Shown: piece after piece, positions 38,376-46,282 of the stretch
Position numbering within the stretch: position 1 is the first letter of the stretch
Layout of the letters: each line of letters begins with the position of its first letter
NCBI GenBank assembly: GCA_026413225.1
Contig: CM048591.1
Coordinates: 48,071,803 to 48,135,802 of the forward strand
DNA: 64,000 nt
Source: Otis tarda
Lineage: Eukaryota > Chordata > Aves > Otidiformes > Otididae
Reading direction: 5' to 3'
Notes under the pieces: model-generated
Databases searched by the model: none
Told to the model about the DNA's origin: nothing
The model's input: only the letters and a program-made list of their open reading frames with translations
Program-made: the position numbers and the translations under genes

Positions 38376-39482
38376 GGGGCTTTCCCTCCAGCAATGAGGG
38401 GTGTGTTCTTCTCCTCTGACAGCCCTAACAGGAATTGAGTTGAGGTGCCCTGCTGGCACCGAGGATGTCATCAGAGCTCCCTCTCTGCATTACAGAGCTG
38501 CCCATTGCTGCACACCAGCCTCTCATCACAGGGCCCAACAAGTCTAAGCTTAAAACAGCCCCTGACCTCCCTGCTTTTCAGCAGCCACAGCCTCTGTGCC
38601 TGGGCTCCTGTAGGTGTGCAGGCTCCAGCAGGACCTTCGGCTTTCTCTACCAGCTTTGGCATGGGGGAGAGCAGCAGGTCTGTGCACTGCACAAAGGCAT
38701 CCCCTTCCAGTGCTCCTCTTCCCTCTGCCTGGCTGCATAGTGCTGCAGGTCCTATAGGCACCTGTCCTGCGACCCTGGGTGTGAGGGGGGCACCAGGGAT
38801 GTCAGCAGTGGTGAAGATCCTGGCGAGTTCCTCTGCCTTCCCTGATTGCCTTCTGCAGGTATCCTGTGCTAACCTGGTGGTGTGTGGGGGAGAGTATGGG
38901 GACTCGAGGGTCTTGGGTTTACCAGCTCTTCTCTGAGGGCCCCCTGACAGCTCATCAGAGCCCACCTCAGGCATCTCCGTCAGCCTGACTTGAGTGCTGG
39001 GGAGGTGTGGAGGAGATTGGGGCTTCACCTCCTGCTCTTCATCCCTCTGTCCCTCCCTTCAGTCCACCTGCAAGGGGGCTCAGAGATAGGGTCACATCCT
39101 GGCCTAGCCCCAGATCTTTCTGCCCTGCCCAGCTCCTGCCAAGCCCCAGCTGGAGCATCTCCGACTCACAAGCACACACATTCCCCCCATTCAGGGCCCT
39201 TTGCCCAACTCTGCCTTGCCCTGGTGCCTGAGCAGGAGGTTTGCCCAGCACCTCTTGATCCAGTGCAGGCAGCGTGCCTGAGGGAGCTGATGCAGGAAAT
39301 AAGGGGTGTGGGGCAGCCATTGGGGCTGGCCAGCCAGCTGGCCTACAGGCCTGCAGCTGCTACTTTCCAGCCTGGAAGGAGCCCTTGCCTCTCCTCTCCC
39401 ACAGCCTGCTGGGACTTGCTTGACTTCTCAGCTCCTAGCAGCAGACAAGCTCCAGCACTTTGCATGTCTCTCTTGGCAGGAC
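38376..39482. other. GC-rich sequence upstream of the broken TOPORS-like copy
   Basis: Base composition rises sharply here. Long frames are open on both strands (163 codons plus at 38,445-38,936; 185 codons minus at 38,471-39,028; 238 codons plus at 38,990-39,706), but none shows a family motif. Open frames on both strands at once are what few AT-rich stops in GC-rich DNA would give. A possible splice acceptor, a pyrimidine stretch ending 'ctcttggcag' at 39,470-39,479, sits just before the ATG of the pseudogene at 39,483. The segment may be the old 5' untranslated or intron part of that locus. Confidence 0.4.
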
Positions 39483-40084
39483 ATGGCATTGAGCGCCAAG
39501 GAAGTCATGGGGGAGAGCAGCTCTGCTGCAAGGGATGGTGGCACAAGCCAGTTGCTGCAGGCAGGGCCAGTGGAGGCAGCAGCAGACTCCTGGTGCCCTA
39601 TCTGCCTGGGAGACATCAAAAAGGAAGCCTCTGTGGCCTTCTGCATGCACTGCCTTGGGAGCAGCTGCTGCACGTGGTGCGAGGGAACCACAACTACAAG
39701 CAGTAGATGCTCAGCTTCCTTGCCCATCTGCACAGGAGGATGGCCATAGAGAGGGTCTGCAGCCAGTCCCCACAGCAGCACTACAGCCTGCGCAGGTGGC
39801 CCACCAGCAACCACCACTGGGATGGCAGAAGGGGCCCTGTGGGGTTCGACTGTGCACAGAGGCAGGGCACAGCTGCGGGGCCCTCCCAGCATGCCCTGGC
39901 ACCCAGTGCTTCTTGGGAGCCAACACCACTGAGCCCATCTCCGAGGCCAACGCTGCCAAGTGCAGGCGCATGCCTGAACTGGCCCTACTGCTGCTCTGGA
40001 TGCACGCAATGGCACAGTGTATCTGCGGCCCCTCAGCATTTGCCTCTGTTGCCTCCAGTAAATACCTTGATGCTTTCCAGGGCA
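39483..40084 (+). pseudogene. TOPORS-like RING-finger pseudogene
   Basis: The reading from ATG 39,483 begins MALSAKEVMGESSSAARDGG and reaches a half RING finger: D-S-W-C-P-I-C-L-G-D-I-K (from 39,585), then F-C-M-H-C-L. This matches the first half of the TOPORS-like RING (C-x2-C ... C-x-H). The second half, with the last cysteine pairs, is missing. After a frame change the sequence continues as L-L-H-V-V-R-G-N-H-N-Y (near 39,660-39,700), which corresponds to the 'LHSVRxDDxY' segment that follows the RING in TOPORS proteins. A TAG at 39,704-39,706 then stops it, and the same frame reopens into R-R-M-A-I-E-R and a basic, serine-containing tail. With the RING half deleted, a frame change and a stop, a working E3 ligase is not possible. 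An LTR fragment truncates it at about 40,085. Confidence 0.72.
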
Positions 40085-40302
40085 TGTGTAGTTTAGCCCT
40101 GCTTGGGACCAGGCTACACAGCCTTTCACTCACTCTGCCCACCCTCCAAGGGAATAGGCAATATATAACATAACAAAAAACTCCAGGTTTGAGATAAGGA
40201 TCGGGAGAGATCATTGAAGTTATTGTTACGGCAAAACAGACTCAACTTGGGGAAAACTATTTCAATTTGTTATTAATAAAACCAAAGCAGGACAATGAGA
40301 GC
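40085..40302 (-). mobile_element. ERV LTR fragment, antisense (3' end of LTR)
   Basis: The reverse complement matches the 3' part of the two LTRs at 43.0 and 46.3 kb: 'cattgtcctgctttggtttt', then 'aagttgagtctgttttgcc', then 'aatgatctctccc', 'ccttatctcaaacctggag', and finally a terminus ending in 'ctacaca'. The 5' part of the LTR is absent. The polyadenylation signal of the other copies is changed to AATAAC. This is non-coding regulatory sequence of an endogenous retrovirus; no viral gene is present. Confidence 0.8.
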
Positions 40303-40394
40303 CTATAACCATCCATCACGGCATAACAGTCAGAGGACTCCAGGCTTTGCTTATGCCAATGATGTTGCAGCTCTGAGACTGGACCAAAGAAGCT

Positions 40395-40677
40395 CTGGAC
40401 AGCAGGCTCAGTATGTGTCAGCAGTGTGCCCTGGTACCCAAGAGGAAAAATAGCATCCTGGGCTGCATTAAACACAGTGTAACCACCTGGTCAAAAGAGG
40501 TGGTTATTCCACCGTATTTAGTGTTGGTGCAGCCTCACCTTGAGTACTGTGTGCAGTTCTGGGCCACATAATTAAAGAAGGATGTTCAGGTCTTTGAATG
40601 TGTCTAGAAGAGGGCAACAAAGCTGGTGGAAGGACTTGAAAGAATGTCCTGTGAGGAGCAGCTGAGGAAATTGTGTT
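40395..40677 (+). mobile_element. Old CR1 LINE fragment, sense, no 3' end
   Basis: Landmarks in order: 'cagcagtgtgccctgg', 'agcatcctgggctgcatta', 'cctcaccttgagtactgtg', 'cagttctgggcc', 'aagagggcaacaaagctgg' and 'gagcagctgaggaaa'. It stops before the 'ggcctgttcagcctggag' block. It appears to be a different, older CR1 subfamily than the copies at 9.7-24.6 kb. It lies between the TOPORS-like pseudogene and the TOPORS-like gene. Confidence 0.8.
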
Positions 40678-40806
40678 CTGATTTCACAGAGTTTCCAAGC
40701 AATTGGGTTCTGATGTCTCCAAGGGATGGACTGGGACATCTTCAAGTGTTGGACTGTGATGTCACCTAGCAACGGACAGTATACATCTCCAAGTGATGGA
40801 TTGTGA
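40678..40806 (+). repeat. Degenerate ~23-bp tandem repeat
   Basis: Successive units read 'ctgatgtctccaagggatgg', 'ctgggacatcttcaagtgtt', 'ctgtgatgtcacctagcaac' and 'cagtatacatctccaagtga' (first 20 bases of each). They start at 40,710, 40,731, 40,754 and 40,777, and each ends in 'gga'. A longer, more diverged unit precedes them (40,678-40,709). Unit lengths are 21, 23, 23 and 24 bp. The array follows directly on the broken end of the old CR1. Confidence 0.7.
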
Positions 40807-41245
40807 CCACGCATCCCTCACTGCCTACATCCGGGTGCTGAGTCTCCCCTAGTCACCTCAAACCACTAAAACCGGAGTGGTTTGCAAGGCTGAGTGTTGA
40901 TCAAGGCCTCTGATGCTGGTGTTGTGCCTGGGGAGTTGTTCATTGCAGCTCTCAGTGCCTGACCCCAGAGCCATTGAGGGATTTTCCCCAGCCCTGCCAG
41001 GTTCAGGCAGGGGGACCCAGGAGGTGCACTCGCAGCAGCAGAGGTGAGCTGGGTGGGGACACCTCACCCTAGGGAGCTGGGAGGGTTTCCTTCTTGAGGG
41101 ACCTGGGCATTTCTTCCACCCCTCCCCAGGCCAGCCAATGACTGTGGCCTCTCTTCTAGCGTAGATACTCACTGCTGCAGTGCTGCTGAGAGGGAGTGGC
41201 TCATCATCACCAGCTTCCCCCAGCCCACTGCAACACGTGAAGAGT

Positions 41246-41965
41246 ATGGCCATGTATGGCCATGAAGAGCTGGAGGAGCACTGTTCAATATGTCTGGACA
41301 GGTGCGAGGAGGCCAGCTTCGTGATGCCATGCCTCCACCACTTCTGCTATCCATGCATCCTGCGGTGGGCTGAGAGCAAGCCTGAGTGCCCCGTCTGCAA
41401 GAGGAGGATCCTGTCAATCTTGCACTCAGTGCAGGCGGACGATGACTACACGGAGCATGTCATCACACCATCCGTTGTGTCATCAGTCGACATCCACCAA
41501 GTGGGATCAGCTTCTGGACACTCAGCTGCCCATGACCTCCATCACTCTGAAGCACCGCAACCATGGGCTGCAGAAGGGGCACCCAGGACTCCTGTGGGTG
41601 GCCTCCAGCCTGAGGAATGGGTGACTCTTTTCCGGGACCACCCAACCCTCCTCGAGACCCTGCTGCCTTGGCTGCAACCAAAGCTGAGGCAGATCTTTAG
41701 GAACAACTGGATGGAGGCAGCCACGGTGGAGGACACCATCATGGCTATCCTCACTAACCATGGGATGGATGAAGAGCTGCTGGTCCAGACGCTGGGGATC
41801 TCCCTCCAAAACCACACAGTGACATTTGTGCAACAGCTTCTCCATGTTGCTCTGCGACGGTGCAGCAGAGAGGCCCGTCGTCTGTTGGCCCAGCAGGAGG
41901 GTCTCCCAGTGCCAGCCCAGCCTCTGCCAAGATCCCTGCGAGACCCAGCATGGACAGCTTCCTAG
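41246..41965 (+). CDS. TOPORS-like RING-type E3 ubiquitin ligase, intact RING, shortened C terminus
   Basis: The 239-residue frame starts at the ATG at 41,246 (A at -3 and G at +4). The frame is open further upstream, and an ATG at 41,180 would add 22 residues. A C3HC4 RING occupies residues 13-51 from 41,246: C13-S-I-C16-L, C29-L-H31, C34, C37, then C48-P-V-C51, with I-L-R-W between the two halves. This is the E2-binding zinc finger of ubiquitin ligases. The following L-H-S-V-Q-A-D-D-D-Y matches the segment after the RING in TOPORS. The later part reads LPWLQPKLRQIFRNNW, then I-M-A-I-L-T-N-H-G-M-D-E-E-L-L-V, a block I recognise from bird TOPORS-like proteins. TOPORS itself is a nuclear ubiquitin and SUMO ligase; this product is far shorter and lacks the long RS-rich tail, so equal function is inference. 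It ends at TAG 41,963-41,965 while family-like sequence continues beyond in other frames. Alternatives are a recent pseudogene or retrocopy. Confidence 0.7.
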   Translation: MAMYGHEELEEHCSICLDRCEEASFVMPCLHHFCYPCILRWAESKPECPVCKRRILSILHSVQADDDYTEHVITPSVVSSVDIHQVGSASGHSAAHDLHHSEAPQPWAAEGAPRTPVGGLQPEEWVTLFRDHPTLLETLLPWLQPKLRQIFRNNWMEAATVEDTIMAILTNHGMDEELLVQTLGISLQNHTVTFVQQLLHVALRRCSREARRLLAQQEGLPVPAQPLPRSLRDPAWTAS

Positions 41966-42199
41966 CACCTCGTCCACTGCCATTGGTGGGGGTCCCGGCA
42001 GCCACCTCTCTACTCCTGTTGCTATCGCCACTGGAGCAAGAAGAGCCCTAGGAGGAGCCAAGGGAGGCTGTGCCTGGGTTGTCCACTTCCACCCAGGCCA
42101 GTGAACAATTTCTTGAGGAGCCACCGTGACGCCCTGAAGAGGAAAGCTGGCAGCCCCAAGGCCTCTCCAGCCAACAAGAGGCCAGCACTGCATGGGTGA
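41966..42199 (+). pseudogene. Out-of-frame C-terminal remnant of the TOPORS-like gene
   Basis: Downstream of the TAG, family-like tail sequence is spread over frames. The frame shifted by two bases reads M-D-S-F-L-A-P, then S-P-L-E-Q-E-E-P, a TAG (42,049-42,051), then E-E-P-R-E-A-V-P-G, up to TGA at 42,127. The original frame then reads A-L-K-R-K-A-G-S-P-K-A-S-P-A-N-K-R-P, a basic C-terminal end, to TGA at 42,197-42,199. A frame change at about 41,890-41,960, one nonsense codon and a second frame change near 42,110-42,128 would explain this. The original frame also stays open from 41,966 to 42,196, so only the single TAG at 41,963 separates it from the main ORF. Confidence 0.55.
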
Positions 42200-42301
42200 T
42201 CCTGTAAGGTGCCTTGGGGGATAGCCAAACAAGGACTGGGCCATCAGCTGGGGCATGAGCCAGCCCTCAAGGGCTCCCAACCCCCCAAACCCAATTCTCC
42301 A

Positions 42302-42312
42302 AATAAAATAAA
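42302..42312 (+). terminator. Polyadenylation signals of the TOPORS-like gene
   Basis: Two overlapping AATAAA hexamers (42,302-42,307 and 42,307-42,312) lie about 100 bp after the last family-like codon. They fit a real transcript end on the plus strand. No poly(A) tract follows, so a processed retrocopy with a preserved tail is not shown. Confidence 0.5.
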
Positions 42313-42574
42313 GGCTTCAAAACTGCAGAAAAATTCTCAGTGTCACTAACAGTGCAGGTGTTTTTGCTACCCTTGCCCTTGTTTGCTTTTTTGCTGCGAA
42401 GGGTGGGTTGTTAAAGCTGACGAGTTCTTCTATGTGTGACAAGTATTATTTCGTTGTCCCTCCTGAAGGCAAGTGCTGCCTAGCTGCAGGCCTGCATCTC
42501 TGCAGCTGGTTCCCAGGCAGATGTTTCCAGCTGGGGGCTCTCCAGGGCCAGCCCAAGCTCCACCGCTCATCACA

Positions 42575-42765
42575 CCAGGCCTCAGGTTGCTCAGAGAGCT
42601 GTTGGAGTCTCCATTCTTGGAGATCTTCAAAGCTGCCTGGTTGTTGTCCATTGCAAACCGCTATTTGTGTCCCTGCTTGAGCATGAACATTTGACAATGT
42701 GACCTCCAGAGCTCCCTTACAACCTCAACCATTCTCTTCTTCTGTGACTCTGTGGTTCTTTAACC
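42575..42765 (+). mobile_element. Old CR1 LINE 3' end, sense
   Basis: Contains 'ggttgctcagagag', 'tggagtctccattcttggag', 'gagatcttcaaagctgcctgg' and 'acctcaaccattct', the 3' UTR landmarks of an older CR1. It shares with the copy at 37,880-38,375 the string 'catgaacatttgacaat' near 42,683-42,699. It lies directly downstream of the TOPORS-like gene. Confidence 0.78.
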
Positions 42766-43193
42766 CTTTCTTATTCATTCTCTGAGAATAACATCCTGCC
42801 CTTTCTGACATGTCCTATCATTTTATTTTTGAGCTTGGTAACTTGTGAGTTTGAATGCATTGAGAGCCCCATTCCTTTAAAATATTCTTGTTCATGATCA
42901 CAAATACATTTTTTATCTTCAGTGTGGCATACAACCTTGCAGAGGAAAGAGGTGGTTATTCTTGCTGCAATTTGCAAGCACTGATTTGCTAAACTTCCGT
43001 CCAGGCTTTATTTAGCAGGGGGTGGGGGGTGGGGGTGGGGGCGGGGACTATGGTGGCAGCTTCTGCAAGCAGCTTCTAGAAGTTGTTCCCTTTTGTCCAG
43101 TGGACTTGGCTGGGCCTAGGGTGGACCTGCTGCTGGCCAGAGCTGAGCCATATTGGCAGCAGAATGTTCCCTGATAACATCTCTGCAATAATG

Positions 43194-43200
43194 TATTTAA
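43194..43200 (+). promoter_or_regulatory. TATA-like element of LTR 1
   Basis: TATTTAA followed by 'gaaggggaaaa', at the position in the LTR where transcription would start. The second LTR at 46.3 kb has lost this region. Activity is inferred only. Confidence 0.4.
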
Positions 43201-43560
43201 GAAGGGGAAAAACAGGAAAAAAAAAAAAGAAAAAAAAAAGAAAGAAGAGAAGATGTGAAGAAGCTAGACAGGGGCAGAGAGGGGGAGACACGAGCCTTTC
43301 AGCCCTCACCTTCTGGCCTCCTGCTGGGTGGCCATCTGGGCCTAACTCAGCCTGGCTGGGCTGGAAGTAGTGGAGAGGAGATGTGAAGAGATCCTGAGAG
43401 GCATCTGCCTGCCTGTTGTGAAGAATTTCTTGTGAGAGGAATGGCTGCAGACACCAAGGTCAGTGAAGAAGGAGCGGAAGGAGTAATGCTGCTCCTGGCA
43501 GAGATTCCCCTGCAGCCTGTGGTGCAGCCCATGGTGAGGCAGGCTGTCCCTCTGCAGTCC

Positions 43561-43677
43561 ATGGAGGCCTACGGAGGAGCAGAGATCCACCTGCAGCCCA
43601 TGGAGGTCCACAGAGGAGCAGAGATCCACCTGCAGCCCGTGGAGGTCCATGGAGGAGCAGAGATCCACCTGCAGCCC
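43561..43677 (+). repeat. 39-bp in-frame tandem repeat in LTR 1 (three units)
   Basis: Three units start at 43,561, 43,600 and 43,639, with a partial fourth at 43,678. Each unit encodes a 13-residue block of the form M/V-E-x-x-x-G-A-E-I-H-L-Q-P when read in the frame 43,432-43,695. LTR 2 has only one unit (46,551-46,589). Because the period is a multiple of three, copy-number change keeps that frame open. Confidence 0.85.
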
Positions 43678-44054
43678 GTGGAGGACCCCATGTAGGGGCA
43701 GGCTGATGTCTGAAGGAGTCTGTGGCCTGTGGAGGGCCTGCTGGGGCAGCCATACCAGAGGGACTGCACCCCATGGAAGAAAGGACCCATGCCGGAGCAG
43801 TTTCATGAAGGACTGTGGCCCGTGGGAGGGACCCCACACTGGAGCAGGGAAGGAATGTGAGGAGTTCTTCCCTTGAGGAGGAAGTAGCGACGTAAAGCGA
43901 CGATTGTTGAACTGACCATAACCCCCATTCCCTATTCCCCCTGTGCCGCTCTGTGACGGTGGAAGGAGGTAGAGATAATGTTAAGCCTGGGAAGAGGGAA
44001 GGGTGGAGAGAAGTTATTTTGTTCTCTTTCTCATTATCCTGTTTTGTTTTTAAT

Positions 44055-44060
44055 AATAAA
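44055..44060 (+). terminator. Polyadenylation signal of LTR 1
   Basis: AATAAA within 'taataataaacaaac', upstream of the U5-like end. LTR 2 has the equivalent AATAAA at 46,971-46,976. Confidence 0.5.
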
Positions 44061-44247
44061 CAAACAATTTTCCCCAAGTCAAGTCTGTTTTACCCGTAAC
44101 AGTAACTTTAATGATCTCTCCCTGTCCTTATCTCAAATCTTGAGCCTTTTTTCTTATATTCTCTCTCCCTATTCTCTCGGAGTGTGAGGGGAGTGAGAGA
44201 GAGACTGCCTAGTCTGGTCCCAATCGGAGCTAAACTACGACAACTTC

Positions 44248-46042
44248 AGAGGAGTTTTGCAAAGGAAAAACAAGTTGAGGTCAAGGGCCTGGGATACAGG
44301 CAATATTGGCTACTGGGAAAGTTTCCTTACACATAGTTCTGTAATTCTTCAGGATTCCCTCATAAATGGAGTTTTCAAAGTGTGTTAAGCAACTAAAGTG
44401 TCCCTTTTCTTTAAACATGTGGAAAATGATGCACAGACTTCTAGCTAGAAGTCAGGCTTAATTTAGGTCAAAATAAGAAACAGAGTATCACTACACTCCC
44501 TGATAAAGCCTTGCTCCTCTTCAGTACTATAGGCCCCGTTAGGTACTGGAAGGCTGCTATTAACGTCTCCCCGGAGCCTTCTTTTCTAATGGCAGTTACA
44601 CTGTGTTTAAACCTCCAGCCATTGCCCTGGTCTGCCCAGTTCTCCTCAGCCGCTCTCGCGACTGCTGCTGGCTGCTGGCAGCTCCCTCTGCCACTCTGGC
44701 GCTTCTCTGCTTCAGGACACCCCCTGTACACCACCATCCTCTGCTCCGCTCCTCTGCCGAACACACTAGCATGGAGCTGATCGCCTCAGAGAGTTTGGTT
44801 TGACAGCAGTACACTTCCAGAGGGCCAGAGTGGCACAAGGGATGGAGCATCTACATCCTTACAGCAGGGGATGACTCATGGGGGCTGAGATTTCTCGTTT
44901 AAGCCATGCCCAGACTAATTGCAGGCTATTCAATATGTATGCTACAGTCTGTGCCAGTAATTGGAGGCTAACAGATGCCTGAGCTTCAGCACAGGGACCC
45001 ATTTCCTAATGTTTTTCAGTGACAATTATATATAACATACTAATAAAGTGAGATCCGCTTATGTTATATTGCCTGGTTACTTTGGCATTATCATGCTCTT
45101 ATGAACAGAGGTACATGTGGTTATGTTTTTTCCAACAGAGCGAACTCTGGACTCTGCATTAAGAAGCTGTTGCATTAGACATGTTTTTCCTTACCTATGT
45201 CTGAAATATGAACCAAAGATCAAGCCAGAAATGTGAACGATACTTTTTGACAGGAATTTTTCAAATTAATTTCTAATCAGTGCTTAAATTCAGACTTCAT
45301 CTAAAATATAACTTCTGTTGTTTTCTTGAAGATCTATTTGGACAACAGCATTATGGAATTCTTTGAGTCCAAGTTACTCAGCTTGCCTTCTCATAAAACA
45401 CTCTACTACTGGCATTGTACATTTCTGTAGCTTAACTTTTTACCCCACCATGTGCTGCAGATTAATTCCCAAGAATGGAAGTACATTGCATTACACAAAA
45501 GAAGTGTAACATTCGCAAGGCTTTATCTTGACCTGCATGTTCATGTTGACTTATATGATGCAAGTTTCAAGTAATTAATGTACCTTTGACAAAGCGAACA
45601 TGAGGGTCAGTGAAAGAATCCAATGTAAATATTGTGATCATCACATAGTGCCTGCTTGTAGTCTGCCTGTGACTGCCATAGCTTCATTTTTCATTGTGTC
45701 AGGAAGGTTACAAATAATTTGTTCTCAGTAGGTTAGAGAAGGAGGTGCAGTTGGACTAAGAAAAAAACGCAAACAACTCCCTGGGAAACTAGTAGGAGAA
45801 GGCATATGAATCCCTAACCTTCAGATAAGCCTCAGACGAGGCACTGCAGGTTTTCCCAGACTGGGAATTCCTCATGGGAGAAATCTTTATGTAGCCTTAA
45901 CTTGCTTTGGCTGCTCCATTTCAGTCTCACTCACAGTGTGGCTCTGGGCTCTTTGTTTTCTCTCATGTTAGCCAAGGTGTGCAGTGTTAGGAAACGGGAC
46001 AACAGACACCAGTTGCAACACGGAAAATTCTGATGAGACATT
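44248..46042. other. Spacer between the two solo LTRs, no gene seen
   Basis: About 1.8 kb without retroviral coding sequence, which is why the two LTRs are not read as one provirus. It contains a small CR1 fragment (44,530-44,586) and, right after it, a C-rich, CpG-containing stretch (about 44,590-44,770) of unknown origin. The rest is AT-rich. Confidence 0.6.
44530..44586 (-). mobile_element. Short CR1 fragment, antisense
   Basis: 'taggtactggaaggctgct' followed by 'gtctccccggagccttcttt' is the antisense form of the CR1 ORF2 C-terminal segment also present at about 22,030-22,075 and 23,870-24,300. Only about 57 bp remain. Confidence 0.7.
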
Positions 46043-46166
46043 GTTTTTTTTTTCCCCCACCATGAGGGTAGTCAAACACTGCCAAGGGTTACCCAGTGAG
46101 GTTGTGGACTCTCCATCCTTGGGTGTACTCAAAACTCAACTGAACATGATCCTCAGCAACCTGAGG
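46043..46166 (+). mobile_element. Short old CR1 3' fragment, sense
   Basis: 'catgagggtagtcaaacactg', 'ggttacccagtgaggttgtgg', 'ctccatccttggg' and 'cagcaacctgagg' are diverged CR1 3' UTR landmarks in the normal order. No tail repeat remains. Confidence 0.68.
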
Positions 46167-46282
46167 TAAGTTTGGCTTGGTCTGAGCAGAAATCTGATCA
46201 CTTAAAAAAAATTCCTTCCAGGCTGAGTTATTATCTGGTTGTCTGTGTCTTGTAGAGGTGACTTGCCATCTTCCTGGTACAG

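Larger units (their letters stand above)
42998..44242 (+). mobile_element. ERV solo LTR 1 with 5-bp target duplication
   Basis: A bird endogenous-retrovirus LTR of about 1,245 bp, flanked by the perfect 5-bp direct repeat ACTTC (42,993-42,997 and 44,243-44,247). The right end is '...ctacgaca'. The left end begins CG instead of the usual TG, which a single change explains. Inside, in order: a G-rich run (43,015-43,048), a TATA-like TATTTAA (43,194-43,200), A-rich tracts (43,205-43,250), a 39-bp tandem repeat (43,561-43,677), AATAAA (44,055-44,060) and a U5-like end. No internal retroviral gene adjoins either side, so this is a solo LTR left by recombination. Family assignment (ERVL-like) is from memory. 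Confidence 0.82.

Noticed and set aside
38471-39028. Minus-strand 185-codon frame as a new gene
   Set aside because: GC-rich DNA with plus-strand frames open over the same bases; no motif, no clear start context and no splice support. Kept only as an open question in the findings.
39585-39720. Working second RING ligase at 39.6 kb
   Set aside because: Only the first half of the zinc-binding residues is present, followed by a frame change and a stop.
43460-44077. Minus-strand 205-codon frame (and the similar 238-codon frame at 46,089-46,805)
   Set aside because: Both are antisense readings of the LTRs; their repeated residues simply mirror the 39-bp tandem repeat.
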